The position numbers and the translations under genes were made by a program. A DNA stretch of 53,145 bases from assembly GCA_030429485.1 (NCBI GenBank), contig JAUIFD010000004.1, positions 1 through 53,145 on the forward strand, written 5' to 3'. The notes under the pieces were generated by a model, which was given only the letters and a program-made list of their open reading frames with translations, made no database searches and was not told where the DNA came from. Positions 38,042 through 46,208 of this stretch are shown here, piece by piece. The first letter of the stretch is position 1; each line of letters starts with the position of its first letter. The stretch is from Phycisphaerae bacterium (GTDB lineage Bacteria > Planctomycetota > Phycisphaerae > Phycisphaerales > UBA1924).

Positions 38042-38914
38042 TTATCCGAAGCGCTCACAAATGGCCCGCACCTGCTCGCCGTACGAAGGCCCGAACAGCG
38101 CCGCATGCACGAGCAGGGGGTAGAGCAGGTAGACCTCGCGCCGCGTCTCGAAGAAGCCCGGTCGTAGGGGGCGCAACTCGTTGTACCGCTCGAAGAACGC
38201 CTCGCCGAAGGTGCTGAAGAGCGTGGTGAACGCGAGCTCGATCTCCGCGTCGGCGAAGTAGATCGCGGGGTCGATGAAGGCCGCGACGCGCCCGCCCGCG
38301 CACAGCACGTTTCCGCCCCAAACGTCGCCATGGATGAGCGAGGGCGGGTTGGGCTCCGGGATCAGCGTCGGGAGGTTGGCGCAGACCCGTTCGATCGAAC
38401 GCATGGCGCCGGCGTCGATCCCGCGGCGCTCCAGGGCGATCCGCCCGAACGCCATCAGGCGACGATCGGCGTAGAACGTCCGCCAGTCCTCCATCCACCC
38501 GTTCGGCTGGTTCAGGGGACCGATCAGCGTGTCGCGCTCAAGCCCGTACCGGTCCGTGGTGATCGAGTGCAAGGCAGCCAGGAGTTCCGCTGCGTGGAGT
38601 TGCACGTCACGCGTGATCGGGCCCGAGGCCTCGATGTACTCCAGGATCAGCAGGTCCGATGCGGCGTGCAACACCAGCGGGACAGGCAAGGAGGATCGCT
38701 CGCGCAGCTGGTCGAGCATCCACCCCTCAAGGTCGAGATTCGACGCCGATCCCAACGGGGCGATCTTGGCGACGACCCGGGACCCGTCGGCGAGCTCGGC
38801 CAGGCGCACGTCCGCGATACACCCCCCGGAGAGCGAACGTGTTCGCTGAACGTCTTTCGCGAGCGCGTGCGAGATGCGTTCCTCAGCGGTCAGCACCGAC
38901 AAGTGTTGGCGCAC
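38042..38914 (-). CDS. Fructosamine kinase family protein
   Basis: A 290-residue kinase-fold protein of the fructosamine-3-kinase family, which phosphorylates sugar adducts on protein lysines and so helps reverse glycation. Motifs are GGCIADVRLAELADGSRVVAKIA (about 30-52; nucleotide loop and Lys), LIHGDVWGGNVL (about 192-203; catalytic Asp and Asn) and AFIDPAIYFADAEIELAFT (about 210-228; metal-binding Asp). The physiological substrate could be free ketosamines. It is 32 bases upstream of the zinc-ribbon gene on the same strand, so co-transcription is possible. Confidence 0.9.
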   Translation of the reverse strand: MRQHLSVLTAEERISHALAKDVQRTRSLSGGCIADVRLAELADGSRVVAKIAPLGSASNLDLEGWMLDQLRERSSLPVPLVLHAASDLLILEYIEASGPITRDVQLHAAELLAALHSITTDRYGLERDTLIGPLNQPNGWMEDWRTFYADRRLMAFGRIALERRGIDAGAMRSIERVCANLPTLIPEPNPPSLIHGDVWGGNVLCAGGRVAAFIDPAIYFADAEIELAFTTLFSTFGEAFFERYNELRPLRPGFFETRREVYLLYPLLVHAALFGPSYGEQVRAICERFG

Positions 38915-38955
38915 CTCGTGGGAACCGCGAGCGGCTGGGCGCGGTCAGAGACAAC

Positions 38956-39618
38956 GTGCGAGTCTTGCGTCGAGTCTTGGTGCGCGCCGCGGTGATCCTC
39001 GTGGCGGGGGTTCTGGCGTGCGTTCTCGCTTCGTGGGCCTGCGCGCAGCACGGCATCCGGATCGCGGGATGGGGGCGATCCGTGTTCGTCGTCCGCGACG
39101 GCATCGCGCTCGGCGAGCGGCAGGCCGCGTTTGGGTCGGTCCGCCTCACGAGCTGGCCGGAGTTTCGGCGTGTCGAGCTCGGCGGCTCGGGCGTGCCGCA
39201 GATCGAGTGGTCGCAACGCCGTGCGCTCTGGGACGCGAGTGACATCTGGGACAACGCCACCGACGACGTCGTGAGCGAGTTCGCCTACGGCTGGCCCGAG
39301 CCCGCGCTCGCGTGGGAGCAGCGTGACGTCCGCCGCGTCGGCACCACAGTGGATCACGCGATCTGGCTCCCCGCGTGGACGCTCGTGGGCGGGCCGGTAC
39401 CGCTCCCGTTGCGTGTCAAATGGGCCGGCTTTGTCGCGGATGTCGGGCTGTTCGCGGGCATGATCGCGGTGCTGTGGGCGCTGGGTGCGTGGGTTCCGTT
39501 TGGTGTCCGCCGGTTCCTCAGGCGCCGCCGGGGCGCGTGCCTGGTGTGCGGATACGACCTGCGCGCAACCTCAGGCCCCACATGCCCGGAGTGCGGACGC
39601 CCGCACGAGGCGTCGTAG
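38956..39618 (+). CDS. Membrane protein with C-terminal CGYDL zinc ribbon (second copy)
   Basis: A 220-residue protein with an N-terminal membrane helix (about 8-29), an extracytoplasmic central domain and a second helix (about 155-180). The C-terminus CLVCGYDLRATSGPTCPEC is nearly the same as that of the gene at 37.2-38.0 kb. Topology places the ribbon in the cytoplasm. Apart from the tail, the two proteins share no evident similarity. The start is uncertain: GTG 38956 or GTG 38980. The gene lies 41 bases from the divergent fructosamine kinase gene. Confidence 0.72.
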   Translation: MRVLRRVLVRAAVILVAGVLACVLASWACAQHGIRIAGWGRSVFVVRDGIALGERQAAFGSVRLTSWPEFRRVELGGSGVPQIEWSQRRALWDASDIWDNATDDVVSEFAYGWPEPALAWEQRDVRRVGTTVDHAIWLPAWTLVGGPVPLPLRVKWAGFVADVGLFAGMIAVLWALGAWVPFGVRRFLRRRRGACLVCGYDLRATSGPTCPECGRPHEAS

Positions 39619-39662
39619 ACTCCCCGGCTTCCTTACGCGATGTCACTTTTGCGGAGCTTGCG

Positions 39663-40793
39663 ATGCGAGCGATTGTCACCGGCCAGGTTGGCATGGACAA
39701 GAAGCCCTACCTCGACGCGGTCGCGCGATTTGCCGGCGAGCAGGGCGAGCCGGTCGAGGTCTACCACGTCGGCGATCTCATGTACACCGAGGCGCCCGAC
39801 GTACGCCCCGGCAAGATCCTGGACCTCCCGCTCTCCCGGCTCAACTCGCTCCGCCGCGCCGCGTTCAAGGACGTCATCACCGGCTCCGCTGACGAACGCC
39901 ACATCCTCGTCAACACGCACGCGACCTTCCGGTGGCACCACGGCCTCTTTGCTGCCTTCGACTTCGACCAGATCGAGAAGCTGCACCCGGAGGTGTTCGT
40001 CTGCCTCGTCGACAACATCGAGGTCGTGCACCACCGTCTGCACGCCGAGCACGAGATCGACGCGACACTCAAAGACTGCATGGTCTGGCGCGAGGAAGAG
40101 ATCCTCGCGACCGAACTGATGTCCAAAGCGGTGCGCGGCTCGAAGTTCTACATCCTCTCGCGCGGGCGACACCAAGACACCTCACGCTCACTCTTCCGCC
40201 TCATCTGCCGCCCCGAGATGCGCAAGGTCTACCCGAGCTTCCCGATGAGCCACGTCGTCGACATGCCCGACGTGCTCGCCGAGATCGACCGCTTCCGTGC
40301 GGCGCTCGCCGAGCAGTTCATCACGTTCGACCCCGGGGATGTGGACGAGAAGCTCCTGCTCGATCGCGCCGTCGCCGCAGCGAAAGAGGGCAAGGTCGAC
40401 GGGTGGCTCGAGGTCGCGCCGCACGCCTTCGGCGGGAGCAAAGCCAAGGCCGAACCGATCCGCGTGCGCGTCCGCGAAGTGCTCGACATTGCCGGCGATA
40501 TCGACGGCCAGATCTACATGCGCGACTTCAAGCTGATCGACCAGTCCGACATGATCGTCAGCTACATCCCCGAACTGCCAGGCGGCGTGCCCGGCCTTTC
40601 CTCGGGCGTCGAGCGTGAGCTCCAGCACGCGTTCGAGCACACCAAAGAGGTCTACGTCGTCTGGAAGCCCGCCAAGGCCCCGTCGCCGTTCATCACCGAA
40701 ACCGCGACGCGTGTGTTCTCGTCCGTCGAAGAGGCCCTGACCCACTTCGAGAGCGCCGGCATGTTCGCCCAGCGCAATCTCTTTGGGCAGTAG
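39663..40793 (+). CDS. P-loop NMP-kinase-like domain fused to a deoxyribosyltransferase-like domain
   Basis: A 376-residue predicted cytoplasmic protein. The N-terminal half (about 1-215) has a kinase-like layout: VTGQVGMDKKPYL at 5-17 is a degenerate Walker A (third Gly is Asp, final Ser/Thr is Lys), followed by VYHVGDLMY and ILVNTHATFRW. The C-terminal half (about 265-350: IDGQIYMRDFKLIDQSDMIV, then LSSGVERELQHAFEHTKEVYVVW) resembles nucleoside 2-deoxyribosyltransferases, with Glu319 in the position of their catalytic Glu. The pairing suggests a nucleotide-related role, but the substrate and whether either half is active are unknown. The start at ATG 39663 is supported by the kinase-like strand beginning at once. 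It follows the zinc-ribbon gene by 44 bases. Confidence 0.72.
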   Translation: MRAIVTGQVGMDKKPYLDAVARFAGEQGEPVEVYHVGDLMYTEAPDVRPGKILDLPLSRLNSLRRAAFKDVITGSADERHILVNTHATFRWHHGLFAAFDFDQIEKLHPEVFVCLVDNIEVVHHRLHAEHEIDATLKDCMVWREEEILATELMSKAVRGSKFYILSRGRHQDTSRSLFRLICRPEMRKVYPSFPMSHVVDMPDVLAEIDRFRAALAEQFITFDPGDVDEKLLLDRAVAAAKEGKVDGWLEVAPHAFGGSKAKAEPIRVRVREVLDIAGDIDGQIYMRDFKLIDQSDMIVSYIPELPGGVPGLSSGVERELQHAFEHTKEVYVVWKPAKAPSPFITETATRVFSSVEEALTHFESAGMFAQRNLFGQ

Positions 40794-40870
40794 ATGCAAC
40801 GAGGCGGTGGCTTCGGGTCACCGGCCGCCCGGAGAGTGACAACTCGGCGTTCATGCCACAGGTGCCAAAA

Positions 40871-40909
40871 AAAGCGGACCCCGCGTCGATGAGGCGTGAC
40901 GCGGGGTCC
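40871..40909 (-). terminator. Intrinsic terminator of the DUF1579 gene
   Basis: A perfect 12-base-pair stem (40876-40887 with 40898-40909) around a 10-base loop. On the minus strand it is followed by GC and a run of seven T. It lies about 150 bases after the DUF1579 stop, so the transcript has a long 3' untranslated region. Confidence 0.82.
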
Positions 40910-41059
40910 ACACACACGCGGGCGGCAGGCGGCCGCCGTCGCAGAACCAGCCCCTGGGGAAGGGGCCGGGGCACACACCCCCAATATGCGAAACAAACCG
41001 CACCGGGCGAGGCGCGTGCCGAGCTGCACGGGGTCGCAGGTCCGTCTGTGACGCCTGGG

Positions 41060-41701
41060 CTACTTGCGTGAATACTCGATCTCAAACACCTTGAAGGGGT
41101 CGCCGTAGAGGATCTCGTACATCGAGAAGGTGTGGTGATCTTCGTCGTTGCGCGTCAGCGTCATTTTGACCGCCTTGCCGATCTCACCAGACATGGGCTC
41201 GTCCATGGTGCCGATGTACGTGAGCACCTTGCCGGACTCGTCGATGCTGCCGTAGGAGGTGAAGATGCCGGTGCCCATGGAGTCGCACCAGGTGCTGACG
41301 AACAGCTGGCGGTTGTTGTCATACCCGGACATGCCCATGCCCTCGAAGGGCTCACCGAAGAACTCGCCGTTCATCTCCTCCTTGAGGTAGCGCCCGCCAA
41401 AGACCATCGTCGCGGTGGAGGTGCCCTTCGACTCTTGGGGCGGGTCGCTCGGGTCCAACCACATGCGGGTCGTGATGTTCCACTCGCCCGCGAACGTCGC
41501 GAGGAACTCATGGGCCAGACCCGGCTCGATCGTCTTCATCCAGGCCTCCTGGGCGGCCGGGTCGGACATCCGGGCGATCTTCTGCTCGGCGAGCTCCTTG
41601 CCGGGATCGTCCGCCCGTTGGATCGAGGTCGCGAGCGAGGTGAGCCCCGCGCCGCCGATGGCAGCGAGCGAGGCGAGGACAGCGACGGACTTGGTGCGCA
41701 T
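41060..41701 (-). CDS. Exported DUF1579 domain protein
   Basis: A 213-residue protein with a signal peptide (MRTKSVAVLASLAAIGGAGLTSLA). The body has the DUF1579 pattern: LATFAGEWNITTRMWLDPSDPPQESKGTSTATMVFGGRYLKEEMNGEF (about 68-115), then GYDNNRQLFVSTWCDSMGTGIFTSYG, a lipocalin/FABP-like beta-barrel fold. The ligand is unknown for the family. ATG 41701 is chosen from AGAGAGGA upstream. It is followed by a long 3' region with a strong terminator. Confidence 0.85.
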   Translation of the reverse strand: MRTKSVAVLASLAAIGGAGLTSLATSIQRADDPGKELAEQKIARMSDPAAQEAWMKTIEPGLAHEFLATFAGEWNITTRMWLDPSDPPQESKGTSTATMVFGGRYLKEEMNGEFFGEPFEGMGMSGYDNNRQLFVSTWCDSMGTGIFTSYGSIDESGKVLTYIGTMDEPMSGEIGKAVKMTLTRNDEDHHTFSMYEILYGDPFKVFEIEYSRK

Positions 41702-41729
41702 GGGGATTCCTCTCTGGCGTCGTGATACC

Positions 41730-41749
41730 GGCCCGCGACCAAGCGGGCC
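41730..41749 (-). other. Hairpin in the leader of the DUF1579 gene
   Basis: GGCCCGC (41730-41736) pairs with GCGGGCC (41743-41749) around a six-base loop, 29 bases upstream of the DUF1579 start. There is no T-run, so it is more likely a leader hairpin than a terminator for the glycosyltransferase gene. Confidence 0.35.
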
Positions 41750-41809
41750 CTCTCGTGGTATGCCAAGCAACAACCTATCACCCAGAGGTCCGAGTTGAGC
41801 GCCTGGTTT

Positions 41810-42703
41810 TTAGAGTTCGGTGACCTCCACGTCGGGCTGGTCCGCGGGTGAGGTCCACCCCGCAGCCGCCCGAGGTGTCCAACCCCGGCTCTCGAAGCGC
41901 GAGAAGCCTGGGGCTTCGGTCGGTCGGTCGGGCGCGCGCGTGGCGTGGTGGAGGTGATACGCCAGCGCCGGCTCAATCGCGATCGACCACCTGAAGACCC
42001 TCGCCGCGTGGAGCCGGCGGGCGAGGTCGTCGTCGTCGTACCCGTAACCGACGTATGCCTCGTCGTACCCGTTGACGGCCCGCAGCGCGCGCACACGCAC
42101 GCCGTGGTGCGCCCCTAGCAGCTTGGGCTTGTGTGCCTTCACCAACACCGACAGCCCAGAGCGCCGGAGCGTCGCGGCGCGGTTCGCCCTCGCCGCGCGC
42201 CGCGCGAGGTCCGCCCGATCGGCGGCGGTCGTGAGTTCCTCCCAGAGCCCATCGGTCATCGCATCGTCTTCGATCGCCGCCGCCAAGCGGGTGGATCGGT
42301 CTGCGTCGAGGTTCACGCGGGACGCGGCGACCACGTCGGCCTCGCGGCCCGCATGCTCCCGAAGGGTGTCGGGGTGCAGCACGATGTCACCGTCGAGCGT
42401 GACGACGAGGTCGGCGTCCCCAAGGCTCACCCGTTCACTGAGCCCGCGCAGCCCGTTGTTGCGGACCTGGTTGAGCCTCGCCTCGCCGGTGTGGGCGCGC
42501 TGAGCGAGGATCAGCCTTGTGTGGCTCTCCGACGCCCGGAACCGCTCGGCAGCCCGCTGAGTGACGGACTCGATCTCCGGATCGACGCCATCGACCGAAA
42601 CGACGACCGAGTCAGGGGCCCGGCTCTGGCGGGCCAGCGCGAGCAGGGCGGGCGCGAGCCGATCGGGCGTGTGGGTTGCGATGAGGACGTGGAGTTGGGA
42701 CAC
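41810..42703 (-). CDS. Family 2 glycosyltransferase
   Basis: A 297-residue cytoplasmic or membrane-associated GT-A enzyme. The nucleotide-binding N-terminus is LIATHTPDRLAPALLALARQ (about 7-26), the DxD motif is in VTLDGDIVLHP (about 99-109) and the acceptor/catalytic region is GYDEAYVGYGYDDDDLARRL (about 212-231). The donor and acceptor are unknown. It is divergent from panC with a 50-base spacer. No neighbouring polysaccharide genes indicate a pathway. Confidence 0.88.
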   Translation of the reverse strand: MSQLHVLIATHTPDRLAPALLALARQSRAPDSVVVSVDGVDPEIESVTQRAAERFRASESHTRLILAQRAHTGEARLNQVRNNGLRGLSERVSLGDADLVVTLDGDIVLHPDTLREHAGREADVVAASRVNLDADRSTRLAAAIEDDAMTDGLWEELTTAADRADLARRAARANRAATLRRSGLSVLVKAHKPKLLGAHHGVRVRALRAVNGYDEAYVGYGYDDDDLARRLHAARVFRWSIAIEPALAYHLHHATRAPDRPTEAPGFSRFESRGWTPRAAAGWTSPADQPDVEVTEL

Positions 42704-42753
42704 AGGCTGGCGAGTCTAGAGGGAGTTGACCAGAGCGTCCGGCGCGCGCACGC

Positions 42754-43614
42754 TTGGCGGTGCGGGTCTACTCATCATCGGCGGACCTGATCGCCAGCGG
42801 CATGGGCGCGGGGGTCTTGGTGCCGACGATGGGCGCCCTGCACGCCGGGCACGAGTCCCTGATCGCACGGGCGCGGGCGGTTGCCGACGAGCGCCGGTCG
42901 CCGGTCGTCGTGACGGTCTTCGTCAACCCCACACAGTTCAACGAGTCTGCGGACTTCGAGCGATACCCGCGGACACTCGACGCGGATACCGCGATCGCCG
43001 AGCGCGGCGGCGCCGACGCGGTGTACGCGCCCGACGTGCGCGAGGTGTATCCCGACGGTCCAGCGGAGTGGGCGGGTGAGCTACCCCGGGTCGCGACCGC
43101 GCCCGGGCTTGAGGATCGCCACCGCCCCGGGCACTTCGCGGGCGTGTGCCAGGTGGTGTCGCGCCTGTTCGAGCTTGCCGCGCCGCAGGCAGCGGTCTTT
43201 GGGGAGAAGGACTGGCAGCAACTCCAGGTCGTGCGCGCGATGGCGGGTGCGCAGCACCGGGTCGAGGTCCTGTCCGCGCCCACAGTTCGCGACAAGGACG
43301 GGCTGGCCCTGTCCAGCCGCAACCGCTTTTTGTCGGATGAGGAGCGTGCCGAGGCGCTGGCGATCCCGCGCGCGCTCGGGGCGCTTTCGCCGGCCGATAA
43401 CGCCCCGGTGCTCGAGCGCATGCTGCGCCGCGGGCTGCTGGGTGCTGCGATCGAGGTGGAGTACGCGGTGGTCCGAGACGCGGAGACGCTTGAGGCTCCT
43501 CGCCGAGGGCGACCGCGCCGCGCCCTGGTGGCGGCGCGGGTCGGGATGGTGAGGCTGATCGATAACCAAGACGTGGGCGTCTGGGAAGAGCCGACCGATC
43601 AAGCGGGCGCCTGA
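42754..43614 (+). CDS. panC: Pantothenate synthetase
   Basis: An ATP-dependent ligase joining pantoate and beta-alanine in the coenzyme A pathway, 286 residues. The N-terminal HxGH-containing segment is PTMGALHAGHESLI (about 24-37). The motifs FVNPTQF (about 56-62), HFAGVCQVVSRLFE (about 126-139), FGEKDWQQL (about 149-157) and SSRN…LS (about 188-197) are in place. The start is TTG 42754; GTG 42760 is also possible. coaD, a later step in the same pathway, lies at 50.0-50.6 kb. Confidence 0.94.
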   Translation: MAVRVYSSSADLIASGMGAGVLVPTMGALHAGHESLIARARAVADERRSPVVVTVFVNPTQFNESADFERYPRTLDADTAIAERGGADAVYAPDVREVYPDGPAEWAGELPRVATAPGLEDRHRPGHFAGVCQVVSRLFELAAPQAAVFGEKDWQQLQVVRAMAGAQHRVEVLSAPTVRDKDGLALSSRNRFLSDEERAEALAIPRALGALSPADNAPVLERMLRRGLLGAAIEVEYAVVRDAETLEAPRRGRPRRALVAARVGMVRLIDNQDVGVWEEPTDQAGA

Positions 43615-43655
43615 ACCGGCCGACGCGATCCGGTGCGAACTCAGGTGACCAAGCG

Positions 43656-44027
43656 ATGAGCCCGGACCAAGCGATCTCACAACGCGTCCACGCCCGGCGG
43701 GCGGTGAAAGCCGCGGTCGCGGTGATCGTGGTGGACGAGCACGGGCATCCAGGCCGGGAGCACTCGTGCCAGACGCTCGACCTCTCGCGCGGGGGGGTGG
43801 GGATTCTCAGCCCGCGCTTGCTCTGCCCTGGGCAGAGTTGCATCGTCGTGATCAGCGCCAACGACCCCGCTGCGGCGTTCGGCACGGTTCGCCACGTTCG
43901 GTACGTGCCGGGGCGAGGGCACGTGATGGGGCTCCAGTTTGCGCCGATGCCCGATTCCCTCCGCGCGAGCGGGTGGCTCGAGGCCAGGGGTGTGCGCCCG
44001 GTGGCGGACGGGTCGGTCGCGAGCTAG
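43656..44027 (+). CDS. Small PilZ-domain protein
   Basis: A 123-residue cytoplasmic protein that looks like a stand-alone PilZ domain: RRAVKAAV near residue 14 and the TLDLSRGGVGIL motif near 41-52. Compared with the usual RxxxR motif, the first arginine cluster is RVHARR, so c-di-GMP binding is possible but not certain. It lies 41 bases after panC and 42 bases before gcvT on the same strand. Confidence 0.72.
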   Translation: MSPDQAISQRVHARRAVKAAVAVIVVDEHGHPGREHSCQTLDLSRGGVGILSPRLLCPGQSCIVVISANDPAAAFGTVRHVRYVPGRGHVMGLQFAPMPDSLRASGWLEARGVRPVADGSVAS

Positions 44028-44069
44028 CGTGCTGGCCCGTGCGCTCGCGCGCACCCCGGAGGCCCGCGC

Positions 44070-45200
44070 ATGCTTCGAACGCCCCTGCATGACTTCCACG
44101 TCGAACACGGCGCCCACATGGTCGAGTACGCCGGGTGGGAGATGCCGCTGCACTACGGCTCGGTGCTCGCAGAGCACCACCAGACGCGCAACGCCGGCGG
44201 CGTGTTCGACGTCTCGCACATGGGGCGTGTGCGGTTCAAGGGGCGTCACGCCCGGCGCATCCTGGAGCGCCTCTGCACGCGGCGCATCCACGACATGCAG
44301 GACGGGCAGGCCAGGTACTCGCTCATGTGCAACGAGCAGGGCGGCGTGCGCGACGACGTGCTCGTCTATCGATACGACGATGACGACTTCCTTGTCGTCG
44401 TCAACGGCGCCAACCGTGAGAAGATGCTCGGGCACTTCGAGCAGGTGAAAGCGGCGGGCGAGCTGACCTGCACCATCACCGACGAAACGCAGCAGACCGC
44501 GATGGTTGCGGTGCAGGGTCCGCGCGTAATGGACATGATCTCCTCGTTCTCCAAGGAGATCCCGACCCTCAAGCGCTACCGCTTCACCGTGAAGAACCTG
44601 CTCGTGATCAAGGTCACCGTCTCGCGCACCGGGTACACGGGGGAAGACGGCGTCGAGGTCATCCTGCCGGCGAAGGCGGTCAAGACCGCGATGGGCCTGC
44701 TCCTCAAGGACACGGACATGGCGTCCGACGACGCGCCGGTGAAGCCCGCGGGGCTCGGTGCGCGCGACACGCTCCGCCTCGAAGCCGGCATGCCCCTCTA
44801 CGGCCACGAACTGGGCGAAGAGACCAATGCCCTGGGCGCCGGGCTCGATTTCGCGATCGCCCTCGACAAGGACACGGACGACCGCGGCGAGGCGTTCATC
44901 GGTATGGAGGCCCTCAAGCGCACGCGCGACGAGGGCGGGCCGGCGGAGAAGCTCGTCGGGATCCGTCTTGAAGGCAAGCGCGGCGCGCGACAAGGCGCGT
45001 CGATCCGTGTCGGAGACCGGGAGGTCGGGCGTGTGACAAGTGGGTGCCTGAGCCCCACACTCGGATTCCCGATCGCGATGGGGTATGTCGCGCGCGAGTC
45101 GTCGGAGCTCGGCGCCGTGGTCACGGTGGACACCGGCAAGGCGGTGTTGGAGGGCGTGATCACGGAGATGCCGTTCTACACGCGGCCGAAGGCCGGCTGA
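44070..45200 (+). CDS. gcvT: Glycine cleavage system T protein (aminomethyltransferase)
   Basis: A tetrahydrofolate-dependent aminomethyltransferase of the glycine cleavage complex, 376 residues. Family landmarks are VEYAGWEMPLHYGSV (about 18-32), GVFDVSHMGRVRFKG (about 44-58), SRTGYTGEDGVEVILP (about 187-202) and ARDTLRLEAGMPLYGHEL (about 230-247). The C-terminal barrel starts near VGIRLEGKRG. No gcvH, gcvP or gcvL is adjacent. It is convergent with the cdaR gene, six bases apart. Confidence 0.94.
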   Translation: MLRTPLHDFHVEHGAHMVEYAGWEMPLHYGSVLAEHHQTRNAGGVFDVSHMGRVRFKGRHARRILERLCTRRIHDMQDGQARYSLMCNEQGGVRDDVLVYRYDDDDFLVVVNGANREKMLGHFEQVKAAGELTCTITDETQQTAMVAVQGPRVMDMISSFSKEIPTLKRYRFTVKNLLVIKVTVSRTGYTGEDGVEVILPAKAVKTAMGLLLKDTDMASDDAPVKPAGLGARDTLRLEAGMPLYGHELGEETNALGAGLDFAIALDKDTDDRGEAFIGMEALKRTRDEGGPAEKLVGIRLEGKRGARQGASIRVGDREVGRVTSGCLSPTLGFPIAMGYVARESSELGAVVTVDTGKAVLEGVITEMPFYTRPKAG

Positions 45201-45206
45201 TCGCCA

Positions 45207-46208
45207 CTATTCGCGCGCCGTGATCGTCAGGGTGACGACTCGGTCCTCGACTTCAAACGTGAGCGACGACGGCAGGCGCGTGAACTCGGCGCGCTTGGAG
45301 GTGACCGCGCCCTCGAGGTCTTCGAACGAGAGCGGGACGAACGCAGACACGCGCGTCTCGCCTCGCTCGATCGCCCCGACGAGGTCGGCCGGTCCGGAGA
45401 CACGTACGTTGCGCAGCACCTGGTCCTCGGGCGGGATGCTGACATTCCACCGAGCCTGATCGAGCGGCGAGAGCTCGACCACCACGGGCACCGTGGCGAG
45501 CACCACGCTCGCGGTTCGCGTTCGGAGCGTGACCGAGACGTCGATTCGGGCCGGCTCAATGACCGCGCCCTCGACGCCGGAGAGTGGCGCGAGGGGATCG
45601 AGGCGGACCCGCCGGACGTTCTCCGGTCGCCCACGCACCGCGCCGCGCAGGGCTGCGGGATCGATGCGGGCGACCACCTGCATCGGGGCGTCGAGCGCCT
45701 CGAGGCGTCGGCGCGGCAATCGGACCACCACGCTCTCGACGGAGGGGATCGCCTCCGCGTCGGGCTCGGTCTCGGGCAGTTCGACAACAACCCCCGCGGT
45801 CGCCTCGACCATTTCATCGGTCTCGATTCGCACGGTCGGCGGGTCGCATCGCACCACGCTCGCGCCCGAGTCGCGAAGCTCCGGGCGCGCTCGGAGCACC
45901 TCTCGGAGGTCGATGACGTGTTCGCCGGGGGCGGTGGGCACCCCTTCCTGCCCAGGCTCGACGAGCACCGGCTCGAGCCACAAACTCTCGAGCCGGTCGA
46001 GCGCGGCCGCAGACCCGTCGAGCACGACGTCGACCGAGCCGGTCCAGTCGGGGTCCGCAACACGCACCGAACGCCCGGACGCGGGCATGGCGACCCAGAC
46101 CAGCTCGGCGCGGCGGGTCCGGCGCTGGAGGCTCGCGCCCTCCGCGAAGACCCAGATCATCGCGGCGACGAGTGTCACGATCGCCGCGGTGCGCAGGTGC
46201 TGCTTCAT
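45207..46208 (-). CDS. cdaR: YbbR-domain protein, CdaR-like regulator of CdaA
   Basis: A 333-residue exported membrane-anchored protein with one N-terminal helix (about 7-25) and several YbbR-like beta repeats across the rest (for example VVVRLPRRRLEALDAPMQV near 162-180, VRVSGPADLVGAI near 275-287). YbbR proteins encoded beside CdaA modulate c-di-AMP synthesis in Firmicutes. The gene's ATG overlaps the cdaA stop (TGA within 46205-46208), so the two are translationally coupled. No glmM follows, unlike the Firmicutes cluster. Confidence 0.82.
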   Translation of the reverse strand: MKQHLRTAAIVTLVAAMIWVFAEGASLQRRTRRAELVWVAMPASGRSVRVADPDWTGSVDVVLDGSAAALDRLESLWLEPVLVEPGQEGVPTAPGEHVIDLREVLRARPELRDSGASVVRCDPPTVRIETDEMVEATAGVVVELPETEPDAEAIPSVESVVVRLPRRRLEALDAPMQVVARIDPAALRGAVRGRPENVRRVRLDPLAPLSGVEGAVIEPARIDVSVTLRTRTASVVLATVPVVVELSPLDQARWNVSIPPEDQVLRNVRVSGPADLVGAIERGETRVSAFVPLSFEDLEGAVTSKRAEFTRLPSSLTFEVEDRVVTLTITARE

